From Dryocola clanedunensis_A (GTDB taxonomy: Bacteria > Pseudomonadota > Gammaproteobacteria > Enterobacterales > Enterobacteriaceae): 64,000 nucleotides of DNA. Below the pieces are notes generated by a model that saw only the letters and a list, made by a program, of their open reading frames with translations, was not told where the DNA came from and made no database searches. The translations under genes were made by a program, and so were the position numbers. The number at the start of each line of letters is the position of its first letter. Position 1 is the first letter of the stretch. Shown in pieces: positions 42,637 through 50,871 of this stretch. The stretch lies in assembly GCA_038405435.1 (NCBI GenBank), contig JBBYHZ010000002.1; one strand, written 5' to 3'.

Positions 42637-43064
42637 ACATAAAGTCTGATGCTATCCATGGATGGATAATATTCTCCCCTTCTGAAATTATTTCAGGTTC
42701 TGCTAACCTCCCCCCAAATCTTTAACGCTTTGTAGTCGCACAGAATAAATACTCCATTCACGTAAAAATTGGCTCATCAACATCTTAGAAAACATAATAT
42801 ATCCCGACATCATAAGAAAATAATATTACTTTCCTGTTTTATTGCTATGCGGCTGGCGTTATTTTCATTTGCAGATGGTGACTTTCCTCGTATAGTCACG
42901 GCAAGGGTTTTAATAACTTATGTTCTCATAAAAACCCAGATCATTAATTTACTTCATATTAATCACTTTAGATAGATATCACTCCCTGCATATACAATAT
43001 ATTTCTTGTGCTGACACGCACATGACAACATGCGTTGTGTTAATTATATTTTTATGAGGGCGTT
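42637..43064. other. AT-rich gap after ariR without a convincing gene
   Basis: This 428-base gap is markedly AT-rich. One 68-codon open frame (42769-42975) begins with TTG and has no ribosome site, so I do not call it. ymgC, present here in E. coli, is absent. Confidence 0.6.
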
Positions 43065-43247
43065 ATGAAAACTGCAACAGAAAGCATCGGTGTTTCCACA
43101 TTGCATGATGCCATACATCTGATTCACACCAGCTATCAACCGCTTCCTGAGTTTTTAAAAACGGCTGAAGCTATTTTAGCCTCAGCGTTAAATTCAGCAG
43201 GCCATTCCGGCGCTGTTTATCGCAAAAGCCGTTGCTTACGCCATTGA
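43065..43247 (+). CDS. Small ORF of uncertain status
   Basis: A 60-codon frame (MKTATESIGVSTLHDAIHLI...) has ATG behind GAGGGC. I recognise no family. Its last 18 or so codons run, in a different frame, over the remnant of a short-chain dehydrogenase, so its C-terminus is probably accidental. It may be the truncated 5' end of a lost gene. Confidence 0.35.
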   Translation: MKTATESIGVSTLHDAIHLIHTSYQPLPEFLKTAEAILASALNSAGHSGAVYRKSRCLRH

Positions 43248-43308
43248 ACAGCCTGCGGAGGTTGACGTGAATGAAATAGTCATCCGCCCTACCCGCGAAG
43301 AATACTGA
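43192..43308 (+). pseudogene. C-terminal remnant of a short-chain dehydrogenase
   Basis: The frame from 43192 to the TGA at 43306-43308 encodes 38 residues, including AKAVAYAIEQPAEVDVNEI and IRPTREEY. This is the typical C-terminus of a YdfG-like SDR. A stop codon lies immediately upstream in frame and there is no start or nucleotide-binding domain, so only the gene's end survives. Confidence 0.72.
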
Positions 43309-43345
43309 AGCCGTTTGACGATCATCTGCAAAAGGTAACCGGGCC

Positions 43346-45037
43346 ATGAAAACCATCAGTACGTTAGCCGACTTCTCGCTGCGTTCGGGCGCAGATATCC
43401 TGCTTGAAGTTCTCGAAAGTGAAGGCGTTGAGTATATATTTGGCAACCCTGGCACAACAGAATTACCGCTTATTGACGCCCTGCTTCGTCACGAAGATAT
43501 CCAGTATGTCCTCGCGCTCCAGGAAAGCAGCGCGGTGGCTATTGCAGACGGATACGCAAAGGCATCAGGTAAAACAGGTTTTTTGAATTTGCATACCGCA
43601 AGCGGACTGGGCCACGGCATGGGCAATCTGATTAACTCACGCATCATGAAAACGCCGCTTGTCGTGACGGTCGGCCAGCAGGACACCCGGCACTATGTGC
43701 GCGAGCCTCTCCTTTATGATGATGTAGTGTCTATTGCCTCACCCGTAGTGAAGTGGACAAAAGAAGTGACCAGCGCCGCTCAGCTTCCGGTACTGGTAAG
43801 GCGAGCGTTTCACGATGCCAGCTATCCCCCGGCTGGCCCGGTGCTGCTCTCGCTGCCCATGGACGTTATGGAAGAGATGCACGATGCCAGCATTCTTGCC
43901 TCTTCAAGAGTGAATTACCATACCGTAGCCAGCTCGCTGGACGAGCTTGCGGTTGAGCTAAGCAATATACCGCCGGGTAAGCTGATGATGATTGCCGGGG
44001 ATGAAATTCACAGTAACCACTCCACGGATGAGACTGTCCTGCTGGCTGAAACGCTGGGTGCGCACGTTTATGGATCATCCTGGCCGTTAAACTTGCCCTT
44101 CCCGCCCCACCATCCCCTGTGGCGAGGGAATATGCCGACGGTATCCCGGGATATAGCAAAAATCATTATGAACTACGATGCCGTCTTCATTCTGGGCGGC
44201 AAAAGTTTAATCACTATTCTCTACAGCGAAGCTGAAGCTATTCCACAGGACTGCGTTGTGTATCAGCTTTCGTCAGATATGAACGAGCTGGGCAGAACCT
44301 ACCCTACCCGGCTGTCGCTGATGGGCGATATCAAAATCTCGCTTCAGCAGCTGTTGCCTAAGCTCGAACGCCTGACCTACCGTAAGAAAGCGCTTTTCCA
44401 GAAGCGCATTAACGAAGCGAAAAGCGAGCGTGAAAAAACTCAGCGGCAGCTTGAGGCCATTTTCACATCGGAATTCACCCATCCCGTTATTTCGCCGCTG
44501 GTCGCCGCCCACGAGGTTCTTCGCGCTATCCCCCCGGGCCTTACCATCGTTGATGAGGCTATCGCGACTACCAACTACATCAGGAAATTCATCTCCGATC
44601 GACAGTACCAGCGATATTACTTTATGCGCGGTGGAGGCCTCGGATGGGGCATGCCTGCTGCGGTAGGTCATTCACTGGGGCGCGGGCGCGAGCCGGTAGT
44701 CTGTCTGGTGGGCGACGGCGCAGCGATGTATTCACCGCAGGCGCTGTGGACTGCCGCTCACGAAAACCTTCCGGTTACGTTTATCGTCATGAATAATTTT
44801 GAATACAACGTGCTTAAAAACTTCATGAAAAACCAGTCATCCTACACTTCCGTTGCCCAGGGAAGATTTATCGGCATGGATCTGGTCAACCCCTGCATTG
44901 ACTTTCAGTCGCTCGCGGCGTCGATGGGCATTAGTGCGTGTCGGGTCACCGAAGCAGTGGATATCGCAGCGGCGGTTAAGAGCGGCATAGCCAGCGGGAA
45001 GACAAATCTGATTGAGGTGATCATTTCGGCGGGTTAG
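43346..45037 (+). CDS. ThDP-dependent decarboxylase, benzoylformate decarboxylase-like
   Basis: The 563-residue product is a thiamin-diphosphate enzyme of the acetolactate synthase/benzoylformate decarboxylase family. NPGTTELPL and LQESSAVAIADGYAKAS give the cofactor-activating Glu. NLHTASGLGHGMG carries a His at the site used by benzoylformate decarboxylase. The ThDP motif begins GDGAAMYSP and ends IVMNN. It resembles MdlC more than IlvB-type synthases (no FAD-binding signature noticed), so it probably decarboxylates a 2-oxo acid. GGTAACC lies before the ATG. Its substrate is unknown and no mandelate genes adjoin. Confidence 0.85.
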   Translation: MKTISTLADFSLRSGADILLEVLESEGVEYIFGNPGTTELPLIDALLRHEDIQYVLALQESSAVAIADGYAKASGKTGFLNLHTASGLGHGMGNLINSRIMKTPLVVTVGQQDTRHYVREPLLYDDVVSIASPVVKWTKEVTSAAQLPVLVRRAFHDASYPPAGPVLLSLPMDVMEEMHDASILASSRVNYHTVASSLDELAVELSNIPPGKLMMIAGDEIHSNHSTDETVLLAETLGAHVYGSSWPLNLPFPPHHPLWRGNMPTVSRDIAKIIMNYDAVFILGGKSLITILYSEAEAIPQDCVVYQLSSDMNELGRTYPTRLSLMGDIKISLQQLLPKLERLTYRKKALFQKRINEAKSEREKTQRQLEAIFTSEFTHPVISPLVAAHEVLRAIPPGLTIVDEAIATTNYIRKFISDRQYQRYYFMRGGGLGWGMPAAVGHSLGRGREPVVCLVGDGAAMYSPQALWTAAHENLPVTFIVMNNFEYNVLKNFMKNQSSYTSVAQGRFIGMDLVNPCIDFQSLAASMGISACRVTEAVDIAAAVKSGIASGKTNLIEVIISAG

Positions 45038-45055
45038 CCAGCCCGGCCTGAAGTC

Positions 45056-45085
45056 AGGAGCGGTTTTCCCGCTCCTCGTTTGTTT
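45056..45085. terminator. Terminator between convergent decarboxylase and anti-sigma genes
   Basis: AGGAGCGG (45056-45063) pairs perfectly with CCGCTCCT (45069-45076), followed on the plus strand by a T-rich run. It lies just after the decarboxylase gene and overlaps the end of the anti-sigma gene, so it can serve both. Confidence 0.75.
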
Positions 45086-45737
45086 ACAGCGCCCCGCTGT
45101 AAAGTACCGGCCCCGTTGGCTGGCCCGTAGGCGACCCACCCTGCGGCTCAAGGCTGACGGCGATTGTCGTGCCAGGTGACAACGTCACGTTAGCAACCTT
45201 CAGCAGCGTTGGCCGACCGCTGTTAAGCAGGCCGAGAGAGACTGGTTTTTCACCTGCTGGTATCGCCCACAATTGCAGGCTGTTGGCTGGCGCTACCGAG
45301 CGTGGCTGAACCGGCGTCAGGCTGAGCTGATTGCGCTCACGATCGGCGCTGACTATCCACTGCCCTTTACCGGCTTCACTGCTGTTCAGAACCAGCAGCG
45401 GCGACAGATCCTGTGGCTGCGACGTGAGGTAAGGCACGAGAGCCACGGCAGCAAGCCCCGCCGCCAGCGCCCAGCCCAGATAGTTCCAGCTCCAGCGCGA
45501 CAGCTCTTTTTCCGGCGGCAGGCCGAGCTGGATTTTCTTCCACACGCGCTCTGGCGGCCTTTGGGGCGTAATTTCCTTATCCAGCCCGGAGAGCAGGGTC
45601 TGCCAGCTTCCTGCCTGCTTCGCAAGCTCCGGCTCGTTTACCAGCCGCCTTTCGAAGCGCAGACGTGCGCCCCCTCGCAGCGTACCAAGGGCATACTCCG
45701 CAGCCAGAGCCTTATCGATCTCCCGTTTATTTTTCAT
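45084..45737 (-). CDS. Anti-sigma factor (RskA-type)
   Basis: This is a 217-residue membrane anti-sigma factor. An N-terminal cytoplasmic anti-sigma domain (AAEYALGTLRGGARLRFERR) is followed by one transmembrane helix at about 85-105 and a periplasmic RskA domain (LQLWAIPAGEKPVSLGLL). No HxxxCxxC zinc motif is seen, so it is not a ZAS-type ChrR. The start at 45737 overlaps the sigma stop as ATGA, so the pair are translationally coupled. It should hold the sigma factor inactive until an envelope signal releases it. Confidence 0.88.
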   Translation of the reverse strand: MKNKREIDKALAAEYALGTLRGGARLRFERRLVNEPELAKQAGSWQTLLSGLDKEITPQRPPERVWKKIQLGLPPEKELSRWSWNYLGWALAAGLAAVALVPYLTSQPQDLSPLLVLNSSEAGKGQWIVSADRERNQLSLTPVQPRSVAPANSLQLWAIPAGEKPVSLGLLNSGRPTLLKVANVTLSPGTTIAVSLEPQGGSPTGQPTGPVLYSGAL

Positions 45738-46291
45738 ACCCCGACGCACTCCTTAAGATGAGTTAACGCCCTGCGCACCCAGCTTTTCACCGTGCCCAGC
45801 GGCTGGTGCAGCCAGGCGGCAATCTCACTGTGCGACATCCCCTGATAGTAGGCCAGCACCACGCTCTGGCGCTGATCGGGTTCGAGATGGGCCAGGCATC
45901 GGGTGAGCTTATCCACTTCATCATCGTCATGTAGTGCATCCGCACCCGTCTGCGACGCAGGCGTCGGCGTGAATTCGGTGAGCTCCTCTTCAAGCCCGCT
46001 GCTTTGCGCGCTTCCGCTTCTCAGCCAGTCGATGCAGCGGTTGCGAACAATATGCGTAAGCCAGGTCATCGGGGAACTGCAGGCGGGATCGTAACTTGCT
46101 GCCCGGTTCCACACGGCCAGAAAGCTGTCGTGCAGCACCTCTTCGGCCCAGGAAGAGCGCCTGAGCATGCGCAGCGCAACCGGAAACAGCTGCGGCGAAG
46201 TAAGACGATAGAGCTGTTCAAAAGCGCGACGATCGCCACCGGCAATAGCTCTCACCAGGGCCACCTGCTGCTGCACTAACGCGTTATCCAT
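45734..46291 (-). CDS. ECF RNA polymerase sigma factor (SigK-like)
   Basis: This is a 185-residue ECF sigma factor with region 2 (LRMLRRSSWAEEVLHDSFLAVW; MTWLTHIVRNRCIDWLR) and region 4 (LAYYQGMSHSEIAAWLHQPLGTVKSWVRRAL). It is coupled to the anti-sigma gene and lies 65 bases after the fasciclin gene on the same strand. The three probably form one regulon core, with the fasciclin gene as a target. I do not recall this pair in E. coli K-12. Confidence 0.92.
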   Translation of the reverse strand: MDNALVQQQVALVRAIAGGDRRAFEQLYRLTSPQLFPVALRMLRRSSWAEEVLHDSFLAVWNRAASYDPACSSPMTWLTHIVRNRCIDWLRSGSAQSSGLEEELTEFTPTPASQTGADALHDDDEVDKLTRCLAHLEPDQRQSVVLAYYQGMSHSEIAAWLHQPLGTVKSWVRRALTHLKECVGV

Positions 46292-46356
46292 ATCCGTCCT
46301 GATTGAGTGCGGGCAGCCCGCAGGTTGCGCCTGCCCACACCGAGTATAGACAGAAA

Positions 46357-46917
46357 TTACTTAGGCATCAGGACCGTATCGATAACGTCAATCACGCCAT
46401 TCTTCTGATTCACATCATAGGTGCTGATGCTGGCCACGTTGCCTTTCCCATCCTTAAGCTGAATATTGTGCGGGCCGTTGCTCATGATCCACAGCGGCTG
46501 GCCGTTCACGGTTTTCAGCTCCGCATGACCGCCGCCCGCTTTGATTTTTTGCTCCAGCTGTTTCATGTCGTATTTCCCGGCCACCACGTGGTAGGTAAGG
46601 ATGCTGGTCAGCATGGCTTTGTTTTCTGGTTTGATGAGCTTATCCACGGTCCCGGCAGGCAGTTTGGCAAAAGCCGCGTCGGTTGGCGCAAAGACGGTGA
46701 AGGGACCCGCCCCTTGCAGCGTGTCTACCAGGCCCGCGGCCTTAACGGCGGCAACCAGAGTGGTGTGATCTTTTGAATTCAGGGCATTTTCAACAATGTT
46801 TTTAGAAGGATACATTGCCGCTCCGCCCACCATCACGGAATCATTCATCATGGCGGCCGTGCTTAACGCGCTGAACAGTAAGGTAGTTGAAACGGCGGAA
46901 ACGAAATATTTGTTCAT
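46357..46917 (-). CDS. Secreted fasciclin (FAS1) domain protein
   Basis: This is an exported single FAS1-domain protein of 186 residues. A signal peptide precedes NIVENALNSKDHTTLVAAVKAAGL. The FAS1 motif pair is GPFTVFAPTDAAFAKLP and LTYHVVAGKYD, with NGVIDVIDTVLMPK at the end. FAS1 proteins are adhesive or ligand-binding. It is first in the fasciclin-sigma-anti-sigma cluster and divergent from pqqU. A possible ECF-type promoter lies upstream. Confidence 0.92.
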   Translation of the reverse strand: MNKYFVSAVSTTLLFSALSTAAMMNDSVMVGGAAMYPSKNIVENALNSKDHTTLVAAVKAAGLVDTLQGAGPFTVFAPTDAAFAKLPAGTVDKLIKPENKAMLTSILTYHVVAGKYDMKQLEQKIKAGGGHAELKTVNGQPLWIMSNGPHNIQLKDGKGNVASISTYDVNQKNGVIDVIDTVLMPK

Positions 46918-46962
46918 GGTTATTTCCTCATCGTATTGGAGCGAGCCAGGTGCTCACACTCT

Positions 46963-46993
46963 GATATACGGACGGGGAGGAAAATCGGATGCA
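46963..46993 (-). promoter_or_regulatory. Candidate ECF-type promoter for the fasciclin operon
   Basis: On the minus strand TGCATCCGA (46993-46985) and CGTATATC (46970-46963) are separated by 14 bases and point at the fasciclin gene. The form recalls ECF promoters of the ChrR/SigK groups. It is a guess based on position. Confidence 0.3.
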
Positions 46994-47189
46994 GGAAAAA
47001 CGAAAAATTTTTAAAAAAGGCTAAAAGCCGTTGGCCTCCTTGCTCTTCGTCCCGTCTTCACCAACACTTATCATTAACGTAAAGTGCCTTTACAGTTTTC
47101 AAACTTTCTTCATAAGTATTAACATATGCGCAAATGTTCCAGATGGTTCGTCTGGACGCTCGCCCTTCTCACCTGATGAATTTGTACTG

Positions 47190-49328
47190 ATGAAAATGAT
47201 GCCACACGGAAAGTCCCGCCTGTCCCTGCTCCTGCTGCCAGCCCTGTCGCCATGGGTTTCTCCCGCCTTCGCCGGAGAGACGCCTAAAAATAACGAACAA
47301 ACCATGGTGGTAACCGCCACGCCTGGCGTAGTTTCTGAACTCGACGCTCCCGCCGCGGTCAGCGTCGTTTACGGCGACGATATGCGCCAGGCCGCACCGC
47401 GCGTGAACCTCTCGGAAAGCCTGAGCGCGGTCCCCGGTTTGCAGGTGCAGAACCGCCAGAACTACGCGCAGGATTTACAGCTGTCGATTCGCGGCTTTGG
47501 TTCACGCTCAACCTACGGCGTGCGCGGCGTAAGGATGTACGTTGACGGTATTCCTGCCACCATGCCGGATGGCCAGGGCCAGACGTCTAACATTGATATC
47601 AACAGCGTGGACAGCATCGAAGTCCTGCGCGGGCCGTTTTCTGCGTTATACGGCAACTCATCCGGCGGCGTAGTCAACGTTACGACCACAACCGGCACTC
47701 AGCCGCCTACGCTTGAAGCCAGTACCTACTACGGCAGTTTTGGCAGCTGGCGCAACAGCGTCAAAGCCACGGGCTCTACCGGCGACGGCACCCAGGCTGG
47801 CGATGTCGATTATTCTGTGTCCGCATCACGCTTTACCACCCACGGCTATCGTGACCACAGCAGCGCGCAGAAAAACCTCGGCAATGCCAAACTGGGCGTG
47901 CGCCTGGACGATGCCAGCAAGCTGACTTTTCTGTTCAACAGCGTGGATATCGATGCAAACGATCCGGGCGGCCTGACCGAACAGGAGTGGCACGACAACC
48001 CAACCCAGGCCCCGCGTGCCGAGCAGTACAACACCCGTAAAACCACCAAACAGACGCAGGCTGGCCTGCATTACGAGCGCCAGCTGACGGCGAATGACGA
48101 TCTGAGCATCATGGCCTATGCCGGCGAGCGGGAAACGACGCAGTACCAGTCGATTCCCGTTGGGCCACAGCTTAACCCTACCCATCCGGGCGGCGTGATC
48201 CAGCTTTCCCGCCACTATCAGGGCATTGATTCCCGCTGGACGCATCGCGGCAACCTGCTCTCCATGCCGTTCACCTTCACGACGGGCCTTGACTACGAGA
48301 CGATGTCCGAGAAGCGTAAAGGCTTTGAGAACTTTGTGGTGGAGAACGGCACCACGGTGCTGGGGGAAAAAGGCGATATGCGCCGCGATGAACGCAACCT
48401 TATGTGGAACGTTGACCCTTATCTGCAGACTGCCTGGCAGTTCACCGATAAGCTCAGCCTGGACGCGGGCGTGCGCTTCAGCTCGGTCTACTTCGACTCC
48501 AACGATTTCTACGTTACCGGCGCCAACGGGGATGACAGCGGCGACGCGAGCTATCACAAATGGCTGCCTGCGGCGTCGTTAAAGTACGCGATTACGGATG
48601 CGTGGAACGTCTACACCTCGGCGGGCCGAGGTTTTGAAACGCCAACCATCAACGAGCTGTCCTATCGCGATAGCGGCCAGTCCGGGCTGAACTTTGGCCT
48701 GAAACCGTCCACCAGCGACACCATTGAAGTAGGCAGCAAAACCCGCGTTGGCAACGGCCTGTTCACCGCAGCCGTATTCCAGACGGATACCGACGATGAG
48801 ATCGTCGTGGATCAAAGCAGCGGCGGGCGCACCACCTACAAAAACGCCGGTGAAACTCGCCGTCGCGGCGTTGAGCTTTCGCTCGATCAGCAGTTTGCCT
48901 ATGACTGGCGGGTGAAAGCAGCATGGACTTATCTTGACGCAACCTACCGTACTAACGTTTGCGGCGACGACAGCTGCAAAGGCAACCGCATGCCGGGTAT
49001 CGCCCGCAACATGGGATACGCGGCGCTGGAATACGCCCCTGCGGAAGGTTTTTATGCCGGTGCGGACGTGCGTTATATGAGTGATATTCAGGCCGACGAT
49101 GAAAACGATGCGAAAGCGCCGACCTACACCGTCGCGTCGCTGAACAGCGGCTATAAATTCCGTATCCGCGAAAGCTGGCTGCTGGACGTCTGGGGACGGG
49201 TGGATAACCTGTTCGACCGGGATTATGTCGGGTCGGTCATCGTTAACGAGGGCAACGGGCGCTATTTCGAACCCGCACCGGGCCGTAATTACGGCGTTGG
49301 CGTAAACCTGAGTTATTCGTTCCTGTAA
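47190..49328 (+). CDS. pqqU: TonB-dependent PQQ receptor PqqU (YncD)
   Basis: This is an outer-membrane TonB-dependent transporter, in E. coli identified as the importer of the redox cofactor pyrroloquinoline quinone. The 712-residue product (E. coli 700) matches YncD closely. It has a signal peptide, a TonB box (EQTMVVTATP), the plug (SIRGFGSRSTYGVRG) and a 22-strand barrel ending GRNYGVGVNLSYSFL. ATG 47190 gives the signal peptide directly; ATG 47199 is also possible, and an open frame from 47031 is rejected. It is divergent from the fasciclin/sigma cluster. Confidence 0.93.
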   Translation: MKMMPHGKSRLSLLLLPALSPWVSPAFAGETPKNNEQTMVVTATPGVVSELDAPAAVSVVYGDDMRQAAPRVNLSESLSAVPGLQVQNRQNYAQDLQLSIRGFGSRSTYGVRGVRMYVDGIPATMPDGQGQTSNIDINSVDSIEVLRGPFSALYGNSSGGVVNVTTTTGTQPPTLEASTYYGSFGSWRNSVKATGSTGDGTQAGDVDYSVSASRFTTHGYRDHSSAQKNLGNAKLGVRLDDASKLTFLFNSVDIDANDPGGLTEQEWHDNPTQAPRAEQYNTRKTTKQTQAGLHYERQLTANDDLSIMAYAGERETTQYQSIPVGPQLNPTHPGGVIQLSRHYQGIDSRWTHRGNLLSMPFTFTTGLDYETMSEKRKGFENFVVENGTTVLGEKGDMRRDERNLMWNVDPYLQTAWQFTDKLSLDAGVRFSSVYFDSNDFYVTGANGDDSGDASYHKWLPAASLKYAITDAWNVYTSAGRGFETPTINELSYRDSGQSGLNFGLKPSTSDTIEVGSKTRVGNGLFTAAVFQTDTDDEIVVDQSSGGRTTYKNAGETRRRGVELSLDQQFAYDWRVKAAWTYLDATYRTNVCGDDSCKGNRMPGIARNMGYAALEYAPAEGFYAGADVRYMSDIQADDENDAKAPTYTVASLNSGYKFRIRESWLLDVWGRVDNLFDRDYVGSVIVNEGNGRYFEPAPGRNYGVGVNLSYSFL

Positions 49329-49336
49329 CCAACGGC

Positions 49337-49427
49337 CTGGGGTGGATGATGCTTGTGCTTATCCACCCTGCGCAGGTCGGATAAGCGAAGCGTCATCCGA
49401 CAAAACATCGGTGGATAACGCTGCAAT
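49337..49427. repeat. REP-like units after pqqU
   Basis: Three units: GGGTGGATGATGC...ATCCACCCTGCG, GTCGGATAAGCGAAGCGTCA and a partial CGGTGGATAACGC. They separate convergent pqqU and yicS. Confidence 0.72.
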
Positions 49428-49451
49428 ACGGGGGCGAGATTTTCATTCACG

Positions 49452-49745
49452 CTACATTTCCGGGCATTCCACTTTGCCAATCGCGTCCCAGTAGTTTTGC
49501 TGATTGTTACGCTCCAGGGCTATTTTCGCATCGCGGACGTGGCGCTGGTTCTCTTCCGTAGACATGATTTTTGCGGCCAGCGCATCGTCAGTCATGGGCT
49601 TTTGCGTATGGCAGGCCTTTTTCAGATCGCCCAGGATCTGTAGCTTGCTGTTCCCGAACTGCAGGTCCTTGAACGGGGAATCGGCCAGCGCGCTGGTACA
49701 GAACAGGCAGCTTAAAAGCAGGACGGTTACTTTGGTAGCACTCAT
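49452..49745 (-). CDS. yicS: Periplasmic protein YicS
   Basis: This is a small exported protein of 97 residues, the E. coli YicS length, with a signal peptide (MSATKVTVLLLSCLFCTSALA). The C-terminal ALERNNQQNYWDAIGKVECPEM is nearly that of YicS as I recall it. Two cysteines in the mature part may pair. AGGAGATC precedes ATG 49745; the frame extends further upstream without support. Function is unknown. It is not in its E. coli chromosomal context. Confidence 0.83.
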   Translation of the reverse strand: MSATKVTVLLLSCLFCTSALADSPFKDLQFGNSKLQILGDLKKACHTQKPMTDDALAAKIMSTEENQRHVRDAKIALERNNQQNYWDAIGKVECPEM

Positions 49746-49833
49746 AAGATCTCCTTGAAGCATGAGCATGGGTGAGGTTTTCTTAACTATATGTACAGCG
49801 CTGGCAATGCGCAACCGGGCAGAGACCATCGGT

Positions 49834-50742
49834 TCAGTCCGGCACCAGCCGACGACAGACGCCCAGCACCAGCGTTCTTAGCCAGCGGTGAGCCGGATCG
49901 ACCTCGTTGCGCGGGTGCCACATCTGCGAAACGGTCAGGCCGCGAGTTTTCACCGGCAGCTCGAAGACGTGAAATGCATCGTCAGCCTGATTCAGCAGGA
50001 AGGAGCCCGGCACCAGCGCAACGAGGTCGGACGCCTTTGCCACCGCAAGCGACGCCGGAAAGCCCGGCACCACGGCGGCAATATTGCGCTGCAAACCAAT
50101 ATCCGCCAGCGCTTCGTCTACCGGCCCCGTCACACGCTCCCGGCGGGATGCCACGACATGGCCGAATGCCACATAATGTTCAGCGTTTATCACGGGCATT
50201 GCCGCCAGCGGATGTCCTTTTCTGACGACGCCGACAAAGCGGTCCCGGAACAGCGCCTGCAGGCGGATCTCCGGCCCCATCTCCCCCAGCGTGCCAATCT
50301 CTAAATCCACCAGCCCTTCCCGCAGATGTCTTGCGTTTTTTTCAGGCTTTGGCGCAAAGCGTAAACGCGCCTTTGGCGCTGCTGCGGCAACCTCCGCGAT
50401 CAGCTGCGCGCCAAACGCCTCGACAAATCCGTCATTGGCCCGAATGACAAAGGTGCGGTCTAAAGCCGTCAGGGAGAGTCCGGCTGAGGAGGGGCTGAGC
50501 AGCGCGCGGGCCTCAAACGCCGCGTTTCTCGCCCGCTCGCGGATCTCCTGCGCGTAGGGAGTGAGCACCATGTTGCGCCCGGCTCTCACCAGCAGAGGAT
50601 CGCCCGTAGCCGTTCGCAGGCGGCCTAGCGTGCGGCTCATCGCCGAAGCGCTTAATCCCAGGCGGCGGGCAGCCCCGGCCACGCTTCCTTCAGCCAGAAA
50701 CGTGTCGAGGGCGATGAGTAAGTTGAGATCTGGTTCAGTCAT
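49834..50742 (-). CDS. LysR-family regulator, divergent from DHA2 transporter
   Basis: This is a LysR regulator of about 302 residues with an N-terminal helix-turn-helix (GSVAGAARRLGLSASAMSRTLGRLR). ATG 50742 (MTEPDLNLLIALDTF) gives the usual N-terminus; two ATGs a few codons upstream are alternatives. It is 129 bases from the divergent MFS gene and probably controls it. Arrangements of this kind often regulate drug or metabolite efflux. Confidence 0.86.
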   Translation of the reverse strand: MTEPDLNLLIALDTFLAEGSVAGAARRLGLSASAMSRTLGRLRTATGDPLLVRAGRNMVLTPYAQEIRERARNAAFEARALLSPSSAGLSLTALDRTFVIRANDGFVEAFGAQLIAEVAAAAPKARLRFAPKPEKNARHLREGLVDLEIGTLGEMGPEIRLQALFRDRFVGVVRKGHPLAAMPVINAEHYVAFGHVVASRRERVTGPVDEALADIGLQRNIAAVVPGFPASLAVAKASDLVALVPGSFLLNQADDAFHVFELPVKTRGLTVSQMWHPRNEVDPAHRWLRTLVLGVCRRLVPD

Positions 50743-50871
50743 ACCGCATCTTAGCATCACATATGGCGTTTCGTGCAGGTTATAACTGCAACCGCTGCGC
50801 CTTCCGCCTTATCTCCCCGCTGGCTATAGTCCCCGCATCAACAATTCCCCACCGAACGGCAGAGGTATTCA

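Noticed and set aside
42769..42975. 68-codon open frame after ariR as a ymgC equivalent
   Set aside because: It starts with TTG, has no ribosome site, is in AT-rich DNA and does not resemble a YmgC-like protein.
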